Origin: Strongylocentrotus purpuratus | Taxonomy: Eukaryota > Echinodermata > Echinoidea > Camarodonta > Strongylocentrotidae | DNA length: 64,000 nucleotides | NCBI RefSeq assembly: GCF_000002235.5 | Contig: NW_022145615.1 | Location: forward strand, 17,905,012-17,969,011 | Direction of reading: 5' to 3' | Part shown: in pieces, positions 23,201-32,769 of the stretch | Layout: each line of letters starts with the position of its first letter | How positions within the stretch are numbered: the stretch's first letter is position 1 | Notes under the pieces: generated by a model | Database searches by the model: none | What the model was told of the DNA's origin: nothing | What the model saw: the letters and a program-made list of their open reading frames with translations, nothing else | Position numbers and translations under genes: made by a program

Positions 23201-26200
23201 GTGTGATTTGAAAATCTTTATTCACTCACGAGTTACGTGTGATTTGAAAATCTTTATTCACTCATGAGTTACTGTTGATTTGAAATGCAAATCAAAATCC
23301 ATGTGCTATGTGTGTTTGAATTTGCTTTTCCTGCCTTAATGCAATTATCAATTACATGCACCTTACCTTGGGTAATACCAGGTAGCTTTTTTCATGCACA
23401 GTAATATATAATCAATCTTTTTCTTCATTAAGTCTAAGCACTTTAAGATATTGAAACAAAATGGCTTAAGGTAGCAAATTCTATTTTGGCGATTCATATG
23501 AGAGTGTTAACCTGTATTTATAATGCAAGCAGTTAATGGCTAATCATTCATATTTTCCATTATCAAGGAGATTTCATGTTCTTGATGTGGAATTTATCAA
23601 AAGTCTAATATACTTGATTATTTGCTTTTGAATATACAAATAGCTCTCCATAACATTAAGTCCGTCTTAGAGTTAAGTTTGACTTAGGATCTTTGTGAAA
23701 CACCCCCAGGGTATAATAGCCCTTGAGCATAGTTTGCAAAGTCATAAATAGTTACCATGGTAGAAGGTGGCACAGACAGATATAAAGAGAGCAGCAGAAT
23801 GGTAGAGAGGCAGAACCACATAGTACGTGTCATCTGGTGTCAGATCAGAGAAAGCATGGAGAAATATTCCACGGATGATCTTACGATGAGGAATCGTCGC
23901 TGGTTTTGGCAGACCTGTTAAAATGAAATACAAGAAAATGTTTAAGTTTCATCAACATATATATATACACATAAGATTTTAAATTAACACAAAATAAACA
24001 CTGGCACTCACTGATTTATCATTTAAAGACTTATTATTTGATAAGCAAGGATTGTTCTGAAACAATGTGAACCCATTAAACTTGATTGCACAGGGATTCG
24101 GGGTTACTGCATAGGTTTGGTGTAAAAACGTCACAGATAAACATTTCAGAGTGGCACAATATTTGTTCATTCACTTTCAATTCCTTGGCAGTACATGCTC
24201 ACATATGGATTTTGCCAAGTATCTTTAGAGAAGTACAAATACTTAAGTAATATTGACTGCCTTCTGGGCAATACGACATATATCGCCCGAACCGAAGGTG
24301 AGGGTGACATATGACAAGTCGTATTGCCCTGAATTAGGCAGTCAATATTACTATTATTAACCACATCAGACATCTAGAGCAAACAAGAAACTCTTACTAT
24401 CTTATACTCTTAAATTATGTAGGCTACACAGGGTTTCCTAGCATTAGAAGTTGCAAAAACATTGTCAAACCAGCACTGTTCATCCAGTGTTTGACAGATT
24501 TTCGATACACTGCAGACAGTTTGCTTAGGGTGTGATTGTTTCGTCACAATAGAGTTCGCGCAAAGTGTGCATTTTCTTATACACGATGCGCGATGTAAAT
24601 TACAATAGCTGATGCGCGATGTAAATTACAACTGGCACTATATTATTGCTCACTAGTTTAACACGCATTTTGCCATTGACTTTTCAGAGCGGGCTAAAAT
24701 ATTTGTCCATTGACTTACTGTATAACCTATATTGCCCGCCAAATTACACACAAATCCCACTGACTGTTCTGAGCGGGCTAAAATATTTGCGCATTGGTTT
24801 ACTGTATAACCTATATTGCCCGCCAAATTACACACAAAATCCCATTGACTTTTCTGAGCGGACTAACTTATTGTAATTTTGTTGACTTATCCATCAAACC
24901 TTGAGGGCAATAACATTTAAAAATTGCCCTGCTCAGATGTCTGATACGGTTAATAATGGATTATATTCATACTCAGGGGTGATTGTGAGCACTAAAAAAA
25001 AAGGGGGAGGGGATTTCCCCTCAACCACACCCCCTTGAGAAAAAAAAAGAAGAAGAGGATTCGGGGGGGGGGGGGGGGGGGGGAATGGCAGCTAACAACA
25101 TTCCCCCCTTTTGAGTAAGAAATTGGGGGAAAATAGGGAAAAATAGGGGAAAATAGGGGAAAATAGGGGAAAATAGGGGAAAATAGAGAAAATAAGGGGA
25201 AAATCTGGATAAAATCTGGATATTAAAAATCGGAAGAAAAAATGATTAAAAAATAAATTGGGTAAAAAAAAATATTGGGAAACCGATTTAAATCAGGTAA
25301 TTATCAGAACTGCAAACTGTACCTGTAGTTCCAGAGGTAAAGATGTAGGAGGAAATCTCATCCATTGTCATCGGCTCACTGGCAAGAGGTTCACCAGACA
25401 TCATGCCTGTATCCATGGAAACGACCCCTACTGGATACTCTATGCCAGACATCCCTGAATCGTTAACCATCCATAGCTCCACATTGAGAGCCTGTAGCTC
25501 TGGCATCAACTCTTCTACCACCTCCAAGAACTCTACAACACAAAATGAAGAAATAGAATAGCAGATCAACTGAATGAAGTCATACAATTCTTTCCAGGAT
25601 GCGATAGAGTCAATAGACCTACATGTACATGTACCAAAAAAGGAAACCTAGACCTAAGCATAATTTGAAGTGACTATAAACAAACAAATATGAGCTTGTT
25701 AAGGACATTAAACTTGATAGAAACATTCAAACATCAATCTTTATTTTATGATCCAAAATAATTTTACCAGATTTAGGGAGCATAACCATAACCGCCAGCC
25801 CATGCCATCCACGGTGGATCCACCATTGGCTTACAACAAACAAAATGTGCCTCATCCTTAATTTTCAACCAAAATCTAAGGCAACTGAAAATGTGATCCA
25901 ACCTTTCTTTTTTCTTTTACACCTTTTTATTCTTTCTTTTTGCTTGATTTAAGAACTGCTTATTACAGAAATATAGATAAATAAAATTTCAGAGGACCCC
26001 GTTTTACTCCTAAATCCACCTTCGCTTAAAATCATATAAAAAAAATATTACCTGTTCCAAAGACGAGCTTCTTGGCTTCACTGACTCTAATGCATTCTAA
26101 GATAGCAGATGGCTTCAGGTTAAAGTTGAGAAGACTTGTAATGATTCCTTTCTTGAGAAAACCAAGCCATGTCCAGATAAAAACAGGACTGTTCTGAAGC

Positions 26201-26547
26201 AGCATACAAATTGCATCGCCTTTCTTCAATGTCGGATCAGCCGAGGTCACCCAGCGGGCGACGCGAGCAGCATTCGCCCGAACTTCTCCGTACGTGTACG
26301 CCTCCTTCTCGAATAAAATACCAGGATGGTCGGGGTTTTCCAAGGCTTTTTGCTCGAAGATATCGACAATCGTATGTCCTGCATTTAGCTGTCTTTGCAT
26401 ATTCGAGTTGAGGCGCGCAAATCTCTTCACAAAATCGACATCTTTCCAAAATGTCGGGTACCTATAACGAAGCCACAGATAGCTGGCAGGTATAGAAGCG
26501 ACAGCTGCTGCGAGAGCAGGCGGCCCGATCCCCCGTGCTTTGGCCAT
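7971..26547 (-). CDS. Very-long-chain acyl-CoA synthetase / fatty acid transport protein, SLC27A2-like (complete, 9 exons)
   Basis: The exons on the minus strand are 26052-26547, 25323-25532, 23756-23914, 22999-23123, 20611-20811, 18395-18488, 10906-11104, 9232-9329 and 7971-8278. All introns have GT-AG ends and the frame closes: 1890 nt, 629 residues, against about 620 in vertebrate SLC27A2. Landmarks are an N-terminal hydrophobic segment (about 5-27), the AMP-binding motif [14 protein letters not shown] (228-241) spanning exons 2-3, IYAATEG (369-375) in exon 5 and the FATP signature [14 protein letters not shown] (488-501) spanning exons 7-8. The protein ends in SKL, the canonical peroxisomal targeting signal 1. 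The known family reaction is ATP-dependent activation of long and very long chain fatty acids to acyl-CoA at ER or peroxisome membranes. It is followed head-to-tail by paralogue B. SLC27A2-like is inferred from the peroxisomal tail and overall similarity; SLC27A3/A6-like cannot be excluded. Confidence 0.95.
8279..9231. other. Intron 8 of the complete FATP gene
   Basis: 953 bp of AT-rich sequence with GT-AG ends on the minus strand. I see no repeat family or exon in it beyond short AT-rich simple stretches. Confidence 0.7.
9232..9329 (-). CDS. Exon 8 of the complete FATP gene
   Basis: 98 nt, entering at phase 2. The split codon gives R, then [18 protein letters not shown] and [13 protein letters not shown]. 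The Lys-Gly-Glu-Asn motif is the most diagnostic part of the FATP signature. Confidence 0.93.
9410..9712 (+). mobile_element. Degenerate SINE-like repeat
   Basis: The plus strand carries the TTAGCAAGACATTAATCTAC block and, near 9638, the GCGCTTAGAGAC block shared with the SINEs at 18.8 and 20.5 kb. It ends in an (ATT)n tail at about 9690-9712. The tRNA-like head is eroded. A similar internal segment (AATTCACTTTTGC.ACTCTC) recurs near 9550 and 10309. Confidence 0.5.
9714..9914 (+). mobile_element. 3' end of a non-LTR retrotransposon ORF2 (fragment)
   Basis: An open frame of about 66 codons ending TAA reads [20 protein letters not shown] followed by [21 protein letters not shown]. This is the characteristic C-terminal tail of reverse transcriptase ORFs in jockey/CR1-type LINEs, where the xWNxLPxxVVxAxxxxxFKxxLDxxW pattern is conserved. 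No reverse transcriptase core lies upstream, so it is a 5'-truncated insertion within intron 7 in antisense orientation to the gene. Confidence 0.75.
9970..10300. mobile_element. Small TIR element (MITE-like)
   Basis: The left end GCGATGGTCACAACCC at 9970-9985 and the right end GGGTTGTGACCAACGC at 10285-10300 are inverted copies with one mismatch. The enclosed 330 bp is more GC-rich than its surroundings and has no ORF of note. TTA occurs at both borders but the target duplication is not clean. Confidence 0.55.
10906..11104 (-). CDS. Exon 7 of the complete FATP gene
   Basis: 199 nt. It encodes [21 protein letters not shown] and ends in [12 protein letters not shown] plus two bases of the next codon. 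It carries the TGD and DRxGDT parts of the FATP/VLACS signature. Confidence 0.93.
12148..12375. repeat. (CT)n-rich tract
   Basis: Several pure CT runs are interrupted by C homopolymer and short unique bases. It sits directly before the satellite and mirrors the GA tract after it. Confidence 0.9.
12450..16435 (+). repeat. Dimeric satellite array, about 44 monomers, in intron 6
   Basis: A core of about 59 bp starting GGTCCTATCACGCGAATGAG and running through AACTTCTATCGTCTTTGTGA and a (TTA)n stretch to CTTGTCAT is repeated about 44 times. Two kinds of linker alternate: a short one (AAATCCAACCAAAAACTACT, monomer 80 bp) and a longer one (TATCACCCTCATTTACATAA then CCCCGACAAAAGAAATAT, monomer about 98-105 bp). 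The dimer repeats every 178-186 bp. The first position block varies between TCACGCGA, TCACGTGA and TCACACGA, the pattern expected from CpG deamination. At least 19 monomers carry CACGTG. The long plus-strand open frames of Ile/Val/Tyr here are translations of the satellite, not genes. Confidence 0.95.
16436..16857. repeat. (GA)n-rich tract
   Basis: Purine-rich DNA of imperfect GAGAGA runs begins exactly where the last satellite monomer breaks off (after GAGAACTTCTA). Confidence 0.9.
16866..16910. repeat. Near-perfect 45-bp palindrome
   Basis: A perfect 28-bp palindrome (16874-16901) centred on ACATGT reads AAGGAGTTACTAC and its complement with no loop. It is extended by GTTATAAC on both sides with one extra G on the right. 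It could form a hairpin or cruciform. Confidence 0.9.
18395..18488 (-). CDS. Exon 6 of the complete FATP gene
   Basis: 94 nt. Two acceptor AGs are possible: only the one at 18489-18490 (aaacag, then AAATTGATAGATGG) keeps the frame, giving [18 protein letters not shown]. The nearer gatag at 18479 would shift it. The donor is gtatgt after CCTGTTG. Confidence 0.88.
18747..19102 (-). mobile_element. tRNA-derived SINE
   Basis: Read on the minus strand, a tRNA-like head begins near 19102 with GGTAGAGTGGTTTAAGGCGC (A-box region) and GGGTTCAAATCGA (B-box). The body includes the GGCAATATATTAACCTACAC block and the GGGGAGTGGAGATTGTGCAC block, and the tail includes GCGCTTAGAGACG and (ATT)n. It shares its body with the SINE at 20.3-20.6 kb, in opposite orientation. 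Confidence 0.8.
19287..20575 (+). mobile_element. tRNA-derived SINE split by a hAT-like insertion
   Basis: The head GTCGCAGTCGGGTGGTTTAAG (19288-19308) is separated by 948 bp from its continuation, CACTTGACTTTTAATTCAAA then GGTTCGATCCC (B-box) at 20.29 kb. Joined across the insertion, the head resembles a tRNA with A- and B-boxes correctly spaced. The body blocks GGCAAGGCATTAATCTACAT and GCGCTTAGAGACG match the SINE at 18.75-19.1 kb. Confidence 0.8.
19309..20256. mobile_element. Non-autonomous hAT-like DNA transposon (948 bp)
   Basis: The ends are CAGGGTTGG and its inverted copy CCAACCCTG. The element is flanked by a perfect 8-bp duplication GTTTAAGC (19301-19308 and 20257-20264). Eight-base target duplications and CAGGG-type termini are hallmarks of hAT elements. 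Both subterminal regions are crowded with GTATTTACCG-type repeats, as expected for hAT transposase binding sites. No transposase reading frame is present. It inserted into the head of a SINE. Confidence 0.88.
20611..20811 (-). CDS. Exon 5 of the complete FATP gene
   Basis: 201 nt, phase 0 at both ends. It encodes [30 protein letters not shown] and [11 protein letters not shown]. The acceptor is cctgtag. The exon starts about 180 bp from the repeat-rich DNA of intron 5. Confidence 0.93.
21665..21712. repeat. (TCAAA)n microsatellite
   Basis: Eight or so copies of AATCA/TCAAA lie in intron 4. They may be the tail of a retroelement, but no body is recognisable upstream. Confidence 0.8.
22201..22818. 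mobile_element. Interspersed repeat with palindromic ends and internal TTTGACCT repeats
   Basis: The left end holds a perfect 20-bp palindrome, TTCGACTGCGCGCAGTCGAA (22205-22224), followed by ATGATGCCTCCGAAG. The right end is a hairpin, GCCTCCG...CGGAGGC (22789-22814). Between them a unit of about 135-155 bp recurs three to four times, with the blocks CTTTGACCT, AATCTACTCAGTTCATTGGC and TCTGCAAG. Superfamily not determined. It lies in intron 4 of the FATP gene. Confidence 0.7.
22476..22639. promoter_or_regulatory. DR1-type nuclear receptor half-site clusters
   Basis: TGACCTTTGACCT occurs at 22476-22488 and as a three-half-site run at 22620-22639 (two overlapping copies). Its complement, AGGTCAAAGGTCA, is the consensus DR1 bound by PPAR/RXR and HNF4. 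The sites are part of the repeat at 22.2-22.8 kb. Function is untested. Confidence 0.4.
22999..23123 (-). CDS. Exon 4 of the complete FATP gene
   Basis: 125 nt, entering at phase 1 and leaving at phase 0. It encodes [18 protein letters not shown] and [11 protein letters not shown], a very well conserved FATP block. The donor is gtaaga and the acceptor aaacag. Confidence 0.93.
23168..23285. repeat. 36-bp tandem repeat, about 3.2 copies
   Basis: Units starting TGATTTGAAAATCTTTATTC and ending CACTCACGAGTTACGTG begin at 23168, 23204, 23240 and (partial) 23275. The repeat lies in intron 3 about 45 bp from the exon 4 acceptor. Confidence 0.85.
23546..23710. mobile_element. Truncated family-1 MITE
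   Basis: The right half of the family-1 element is present: the TATCAAGGAGATTTCATGTT core and the terminal arm ending GGATCTTTGTGAAACACCCC. The left arm is missing. It ends 45 bp before exon 3. Confidence 0.75.
23756..23914 (-). CDS. Exon 3 of the complete FATP gene
   Basis: 159 nt. It begins with the split Gly then [12 protein letters not shown], completing the AMP-binding motif, and includes [15 protein letters not shown], the conserved LPLYH block of the family. The donor is gtaact. A truncated MITE ends about 45 bp beyond the donor. Confidence 0.93.
24248..24957. mobile_element. Nested foldback elements with an 85-bp tandem repeat
   Basis: An inner inverted repeat pairs 24248-24277 with 24318-24350 (TAATATTGACTGCCT and TGGGCAATACGAC). 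A second pair, 24353-24375 and 24935-24957 (ATTATTAACC..ATCAGACATCT), encloses about 600 bp. Inside lie 2.2 tandem copies of an 84-85 bp unit starting near 24681, 24765 and 24850 (GAGCGGGCTAAAATATTTG then CTATATTGCCCGCC). GGGCAAT/ATTGCCC recurs throughout. Located in intron 2. Confidence 0.7.
25064..25205. repeat. Poly-G run and 10-bp GGGGAAAATA tandem repeat
   Basis: A G run of about 20 bases (25065-25083) is followed by about eight copies of GGGGAAAATA (25118-25205). It lies in intron 2 within 130 bp of the exon 2 donor. The G-rich strand could form quadruplex structures. Confidence 0.85.
25323..25532 (-). CDS. Exon 2 of the complete FATP gene
   Basis: 210 nt, phase 1 on both sides. It starts [13 protein letters not shown] and ends [10 protein letters not shown] with the final Gly codon split across the intron. 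The donor is gtacag and the acceptor tgttgtag on the minus strand. A poly-G and GGGGAAAATA repeat region lies just beyond its 3' end. Confidence 0.93.
26052..26547 (-). CDS. Exon 1 of the complete FATP gene
   Basis: ATG at 26547, 165 codons plus one base, donor gtaata after FGTG. It encodes the N-terminal hydrophobic segment, the [12 protein letters not shown] stretch and the [20 protein letters not shown] block. The composition is clearly more GC-rich than the flanking introns. Confidence 0.95.
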
Positions 26548-27592
26548 CTATCTCCGCTCGTTATGCTACTCACTTCAGCCGCTTGCGATCAACGAGTACA
26601 GCTTGTTCAAATTCAGATCAGGGTATCTTGCTTTCTCAGATGAGCGTCACTTTTTGGATCTTGCTGAGTTTATTATGTGAAGGTCTTGGTATATCCCCAA
26701 AAGTGCAATTGAAATATTAAAGTTCTTACGAGGCATTCGCGATCCTACAGCATGGGGCTGTATGCAATTAAGTGGGTGTGTGTAAATAGTTTAATTCAAG
26801 CCAAAACAGATTTTCAGTTTCAATAAAACGCCAGTCTTTCATTTCATTTTATCATATAAGTTATCAACTATACTATCTTTATTTGACAGAGACGTGTTTT
26901 ATATAAATCAGCTAAAATTCTAATTGATGATTGTAATCTTTACGTAATAATTGTAATTTAGTGATTTTTAGTTTCTTGGGCTAGAAATATAAGGCTGAAA
27001 ACGAAACTAGTGTATCGTTTTCCTTGAGATAAGGACTGATCAGCGAATTGATCGTACGATATGGAAACACCATACTATAATATTTCTTTCATAGATGTTT
27101 ATTTCATTTAGAGGAAAAGAAAAGAAGATGAATAGACGTAGAATGGTATTTTACAACGTTATGTTATCAAATGCTAACCATATTACTTTCTTTGTATATA
27201 AGATTTCAGACAAATGCACTCATGATTTTCCTTCATCATTTGCTTTGAGAGGTGTAGTATACGTTGTGAATTTTGATTTTATATGCATGATCTTTATATG
27301 ATTTAATGATTTTTGAACAGAATATTGATAACTCTCAAAGATGTTTAATAAAATACAATGCAAGACAACAGTCACTTTTACAATACAATGCAATACAATA
27401 CAATAAGCCTACTTACAATTCCTTTGGGATTGATATTTCTTAAATCAATTTGTTGTACTAATGTATGAACAGGTACATACACTTTGTTAATGTTGTTGCC
27501 AGAAAGAAAGACACAAATTTAGTTAAATCCAAATGAAAGGTTGAAGCCCCCAACTGCGACCCATAAATGTTAATTTAAATGAGAAAGTATAG

Positions 27593-28039
27593 TTGTGCGA
27601 GCGGAACGTAGTATAACCGAGCGAGATCTTACATAAATAAAGAACACCATTTTAATTGGCTCTGTTGTACTCTAACTATACCGTTATATGGAATGCACCC
27701 CCTTCTTTACGTTTATTAAACTCACTGGATTCATTAAAAAGGACTGCAAACTCCTTTCTCTCACATAGTTTATAATAGTACTTACATGAATATTTTACCC
27801 CCCCCCCCCCCCCATTGATTTCAATATTTTATCTTGTTTAATTTTGTGTTCATTATAACTTATTGTTTATATGTTTTGTAAAAATGTTTTTGATTATGTT
27901 GATACAGGGCCCCTTGGTCGAGCAGTTTATATAACTGAAAGGGATATATCAAAATAAAATGACAAATAAATAAAATAAATAAAAATCTAACTAAAAAAAT
28001 TGAATCTCTTTGCTCGGCCGCTACGTTCCCTCGCACAAT
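27593..28039. mobile_element. Foldback (TIR) element
   Basis: The left arm TTGTGCGAGCGGAACGTAGT pairs with the right arm near 28000-28039 (CTACGTTCCCTCGCACAA). The core includes a C homopolymer and an AATAAATAAA-rich segment resembling a retroelement 3' tail (27880-27975), so it may be a composite. Confidence 0.65.
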
Positions 28040-29764
28040 TTTTTTTTAACAGTCGAAATTAAAGAAGAACTGTAGGAAATTATAATAATGATAATAATAA
28101 TGATAACAGTATCGCGACATCACAAAGTATATCACACTGGGCGTTGTTACAGGAAAATGCAGAGTCTTTTGGGGGTGGATAGGGGCAGAGTATAGTGTAT
28201 ACCACTCGGATGGAAATACTGGCTCAGCCCCCTCAACAAATGTCGTTCATTACGCCACTGCCCATTTCTTCCTTACCCCTCTTGTTTATGCTTTATTACA
28301 TTCTTGCCTAGATGTTCTACATCGGTGATGGGTCAAATCGGTAATTGAGGAAGAAGCAATAGCGCCCTCTTTTCTGTTTCTCTTTCTCTTTTCGTTTGTT
28401 ATTGTCGATGTTAGTGTCTAGTGGATGTGTTTGTACATGATTCGTTTCATTTTGTCTCTTTTCGTTTGGTTTTCTCACATTTCATCCACCTTAAAAGTCA
28501 GCCCTAGCCCTCTACACTCCGTGACCCCAGCACCGTATTAAAGATTTAACCGACGCTAATGTATTTGTTATTATTATAGACATTAGGAAGTTAGTTTTTC
28601 GAGAAAAAGAAAAGGGGGTGGGGTAACATTTAATTCCTATACCTAGAAGCGTTTTACATTTATCTTCTCAGAAAAACTCAGTGTAAATAAAAAAAGGGTC
28701 TGGATTTAACAATAATTGAGATATGGATTCTATAAAAGTATGCTTTGTAGCTCTTTAACTTAAAGGAAATATTATTTAGGCATGCAATATTGTATATCAT
28801 GAGATACGCGACCTTTGGTATAGTAACTTATATAGCCTCCGCATTAACGTCACACACCGGAAGAAAGTTTGGCAAAACCATTCACAAACAGGAAAAATTA
28901 AACAGTCTGCAAGTCTTCCTTATCTATTAGTTGCTATGGCAATGATTGTCTGGTGGAGGTATTTTTGTTAAAATTTCTTATAAACAGTGATTAATATAGA
29001 GTATATTAAGGAAACCTAATATTCTGGCCAAAAAAAGGTGAAGTCCCATGATCACACGAGGTAGATAGATTAGGTACAGATTCAGTCAGTGGTGGATTGA
29101 AAGAAGGGGAGAGTGACTAATTCGTCCTTTTTAACAAAAATGAAGCTATGTGTGCGGGTAAGCCTGAATCCGACGACCGGGGTAATAATATGATTGCAGG
29201 GCCCTCAGGGAGAACAGTATGAATACTGATGAGGCTACCATGGGTAAACCAGATATATTATTATTATTATAACTGCCCCTCCCCTCCCCTATGGGCCGAC
29301 AGGAATCACTTTTAAAACAATTGTTGAGATATTTAGCCTCCTTTCTTGCTGAAAGTCATGCATTTAGACATTGTTGTATTTGCTTAATAACGTTTAAAAA
29401 CATTTCACACATAAGACAACGGTATCCTCGGACAACTCTTTCATTTATTTATTCATTTTTATTTTTTTATTTTTACAAGGTAGCATTGTCTGTCAGACTG
29501 ACTCAGTTGACGGACTCAGTTTAAAAAAAACTGCTTTCCACGATGGCCCTGTTAGCCATATGTATATAATTATGTTTATATACGTTATGATTAAAGATTG
29601 AAATTATAGACAAAGTGATAATTGCTAAGTTATTTATACATACTCTAAACATAACCATACTGTTTAGAACTGACATTACAACTACATTCATTCTCTGGTA
29701 GGTGGTAGTACACTATTATAAAACAAGGAGATTACCTTATTGTCATAATCATCGACCTTTGACA

Positions 29765-29960
29765 TATCGGTGAAGGCTCTAGACTCTCATGCGACAGGTT
29801 CTGGGTTCGGTCCTCGCTCGGTGCTCACATCATTGGACAAGGTATTTTACCCACATTTTGCCCCTCTCTACCAAGGTGTAAAATGGATACCTGACAATGT
29901 TGTGGTAATACGAATTGCAAGGCCTTCATGGAGAGTAGTATTTTTCTGTCAATTCAATTC
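29765..29960 (+). mobile_element. tRNA-derived SINE head
   Basis: A tRNA-like segment with GGGTTCGGTCCTCG (B-box-like) near 29810 is followed by TTGGACAAGGTATTTTACCC and GGTGTAAAATGGATACC, the SINE body theme of this genome. A separate tail-like piece with CGACCGGGGTAATAATATG lies at about 29170-29260. Confidence 0.6.
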
Positions 29961-30109
29961 GATATGAATTAATATTTATGTGGATACTCTGGATACCACT
30001 AAGTAAATAAGACTCAATTAAAGACCGAAATTAGGCTTTATGTTATTATCAAAATATTTATCCTTTAGGCGGTAGTATTATTAAACATAGAATCTGTATC
30101 GACATTTAC

Positions 30110-30395
30110 CTTTGTGGTAGCTCGATCTTAAATTTGTAACACGTCATAATTATTGTTGCCTTCTCATGCTGCACTATCACATTGCTAATAGCGTATGTCT
30201 ACTGCCAGAAGGGCGTTCATTTTATGTGAGTATATAACGCCCATCTAGCTCTTAAATTTTAAAACGTCATATTTGTGGCTCTCGCACGCTACTTCAACCA
30301 CATTGCTAACAAGTATTGCCCCAAATATTATAGCGTCTACTGATTACCAAAGGGGCGTTTACTTTATGTAAGTATATTACGCCCTTATGGCTTGC
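30110..30395. repeat. Diverged tandem duplication (about 125-150 bp unit)
   Basis: Two successive blocks share AAACGTCATA, a CACATTGCTAA segment, a GCGTCTACTG segment, and GGGCGTTxAxTTTATGTxAG followed by TATAxxACGCCC. They are clearly related but diverged. Confidence 0.6.
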
Positions 30396-32666
30396 AACCG
30401 CATCACAAACGTCAGTTTTCAATCGCGCAGCATATACAATCGAATTTAATGAATTTCATTACACTGGAATGACAGGTAACTTATTTAATTAGCCAATTGT
30501 AATCTATATTCTAATTGGTTAATGAAAGGGGATCTCCCTGGGTTGAATTAAGTCGCAGTGATTTTTATTTGAACATCTAATTGGTTAAAATAGCCTGGCT
30601 AATGAAAATATGAAAGACTTAATAATAATATTAAATGCCATAGAAAGATGTATTTCTAAGTAGCTGGGAAGAATAAAAGATTAGTGATGATCCATGAAAG
30701 AGAAAACGCTCTTAAAAACAAAGAGAATATGAACTTAAGAACCCAATGTCGAGGTATTTTATATAAATTTGAGGTATTAGCCACATATACCATTTTCCAT
30801 GCCTCTGAATTGTGGTTTCCATGCATCATCTGCAGATTATACTGTTCTAGTTTCATGCATGAACAAGAGACAAACGTTTCCTCATATTGTTATAATTGCT
30901 GGGATGCATTATAATTGTTGGGAGAAAATTGGAAATTTGTTGACTGTCCAGTTAAGGGGCGTATCTAGGCATTTATTAATATAAGGATAGGCCTCCAACT
31001 CCCCGCATGTGGGGTGGGGTGGGTGCATGGGCGTAACATTGCAGCTTTGAAATAGTAACGAGAGAACAAAATAGACATCATCTCAAGTTTACTATTAATA
31101 GTGCTATTACTAAAGATGCCCAAAGAAGAAATCACGAGAAAGGAGGCAGAGACGGAGAGAAGAGGTATAGCGAAAAAAGAAAGAAAAGGTAACAGATGAG
31201 AAATCAACAACCAAAAACAGAAGACGATGGAAAAACGAAAAAAATATCCCAAAGATCTGGTAAAGAGGAACTTTTCGCGCAAAAAAGTCGGGCCTAGGAT
31301 TTGTAAAATAAACAAGGGGTGTATTTTTCTTTTTTCTTTCTCTCTTTCTCTCTGGATTTTTGAGAAATTTAAAAAGGGGTTATGAAGTATCTTGAATATC
31401 ATAGATAGGGGGGTACATTGAGAAGTTTTAGGGGATTGAAGGGGGATCCAAGGCAGGAAAAGCCCGCAAGAAGCCCGCGAAAGGGGGGGGGGGGGGGCTC
31501 ATGGCTACAGAATTCAAAGCTCATTTCACAGTTACATTTTTAAATAAAGGATAAAATATGATGCATAAGCTGTTGTTTCTTTTATACATTTTTTAAACAG
31601 AGTCTTTGTCATGTTTCTTTGTCTGCCGCCTTTTTCTTCCTGCGTCCTCTTACTTTTTCCCCTTCTCTCTCTCTCTCTCTCTCACTCTTTTTTGTTGTTG
31701 GGGGGGGGACGCCCCCACCGCCCCTGGCTTCACACCTGTGAGATTCGGGAACATAGAGGTGTCCTCTAACGCACCTCTATATCCTCGAATCTCTTGTTTC
31801 CTAGTTTCATAAATGACTTTCGAAATAATGAAACAAACAATAATCAGCCGCAATAGATATGATTATCCTTCGACTGGTATTATGTTACACCATTAGAATA
31901 GAGCGGATGTTTTTCTCACCCCAAACGTCAATGGATGTGGGAAGAAATTGGGTCAGAAGACAAAGCTTTACATCTTTCCTGCTAAAAAAAAAATTAATGG
32001 GATTGACAATAATCTAGACGTAATTGCGTGGGTGGCGGTGGACAAATGGATCGAAAGCGATTAAACAAAAATTGACGTAGCGATGGACTTTAGCCCTTTA
32101 GCTTGAGCGTGAATATCATATATATCGCTGCAGGAGATCGCGGTCATATAAACCAGGTTTGTTTCTTGCAGACGATATTGTGTTCCATGCCGAGTAAGGG
32201 TTGCGTTGGAAATTGGAAGCGCGCGCATTATACGTCGGACGTGTTTTGAAGCAAAGCCTTGAAGACAGCGGAAATCAGTGGTCTGAATATTCGACAGGGC
32301 GATAAACGTTATTCGGCTCAGTTCCAGACGTCAAGGGGAAACGAACTAGTCTTAAAAAATTGCAAATCCTTGATATCACACATTGGATTTAGAAGGATAT
32401 TTCACATTAAGAGACCACAACCTGGCACTACACTCTACACTCTCGGCTTAAAACTTCAAAGCTTCTATTACTAGGCCGCAAGTAAGGCAGAACATCCAGC
32501 CCTGCTTCAGCTCCATCCAGTATATTCTTCATCATATTTTTAAGCCACTACACTGCTAAAATTTGTTTAGAAATACATGTATTGCCAATCTTAGAGTGCT
32601 GCAGTAAGACGTGGTAATACTTGAAACAAGAGCCACTAATCGACCGATTTTATTCAGGGAGAGAGA

Positions 32667-32769
32667 ATGGCTGGTGGAAGGGAGATGGTGTGCAAACAAG
32701 TCAGCTGTTTGCTTGTGTCCGTGTTTGTTCTACTGCTCAAACAGACGGGAGAATGTGCGGCGAATCTCG
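32667..32769 (+). CDS. Exon 1 of the MAM gene (signal peptide)
   Basis: ATG at 32667 follows a purine-rich GAGAGA context. It encodes 34 residues plus one base, with the hydrophobic core LLVSVFVLLL and probable cleavage around GECAA. The donor is gtgagt. Another reading frame is open across the same bases, but only this one yields a signal peptide and the right phase. Confidence 0.8.

Larger units (their letters stand above)
26548..32666. other. Divergent intergenic region between the FATP gene and the MAM gene
   Basis: The two genes point away from each other here. I see a foldback element at 27593-28039, SINE pieces near 29.1-29.3 and 29.77-29.95 kb, a diverged tandem duplication at 30110-30395, a poly-G run at 31479-31496 and CT/GA simple repeats. 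The 145-residue minus-strand open frame at 30965-31402 has low complexity and no recognisable family. No TATA box or CpG-rich island could be assigned with confidence. Confidence 0.6.

Noticed and set aside
30965..31402. 145-residue minus-strand open frame
   Set aside because: Low-complexity Lys/Glu and Phe/Leu stretches from purine-rich and pyrimidine-rich DNA; no family resemblance.
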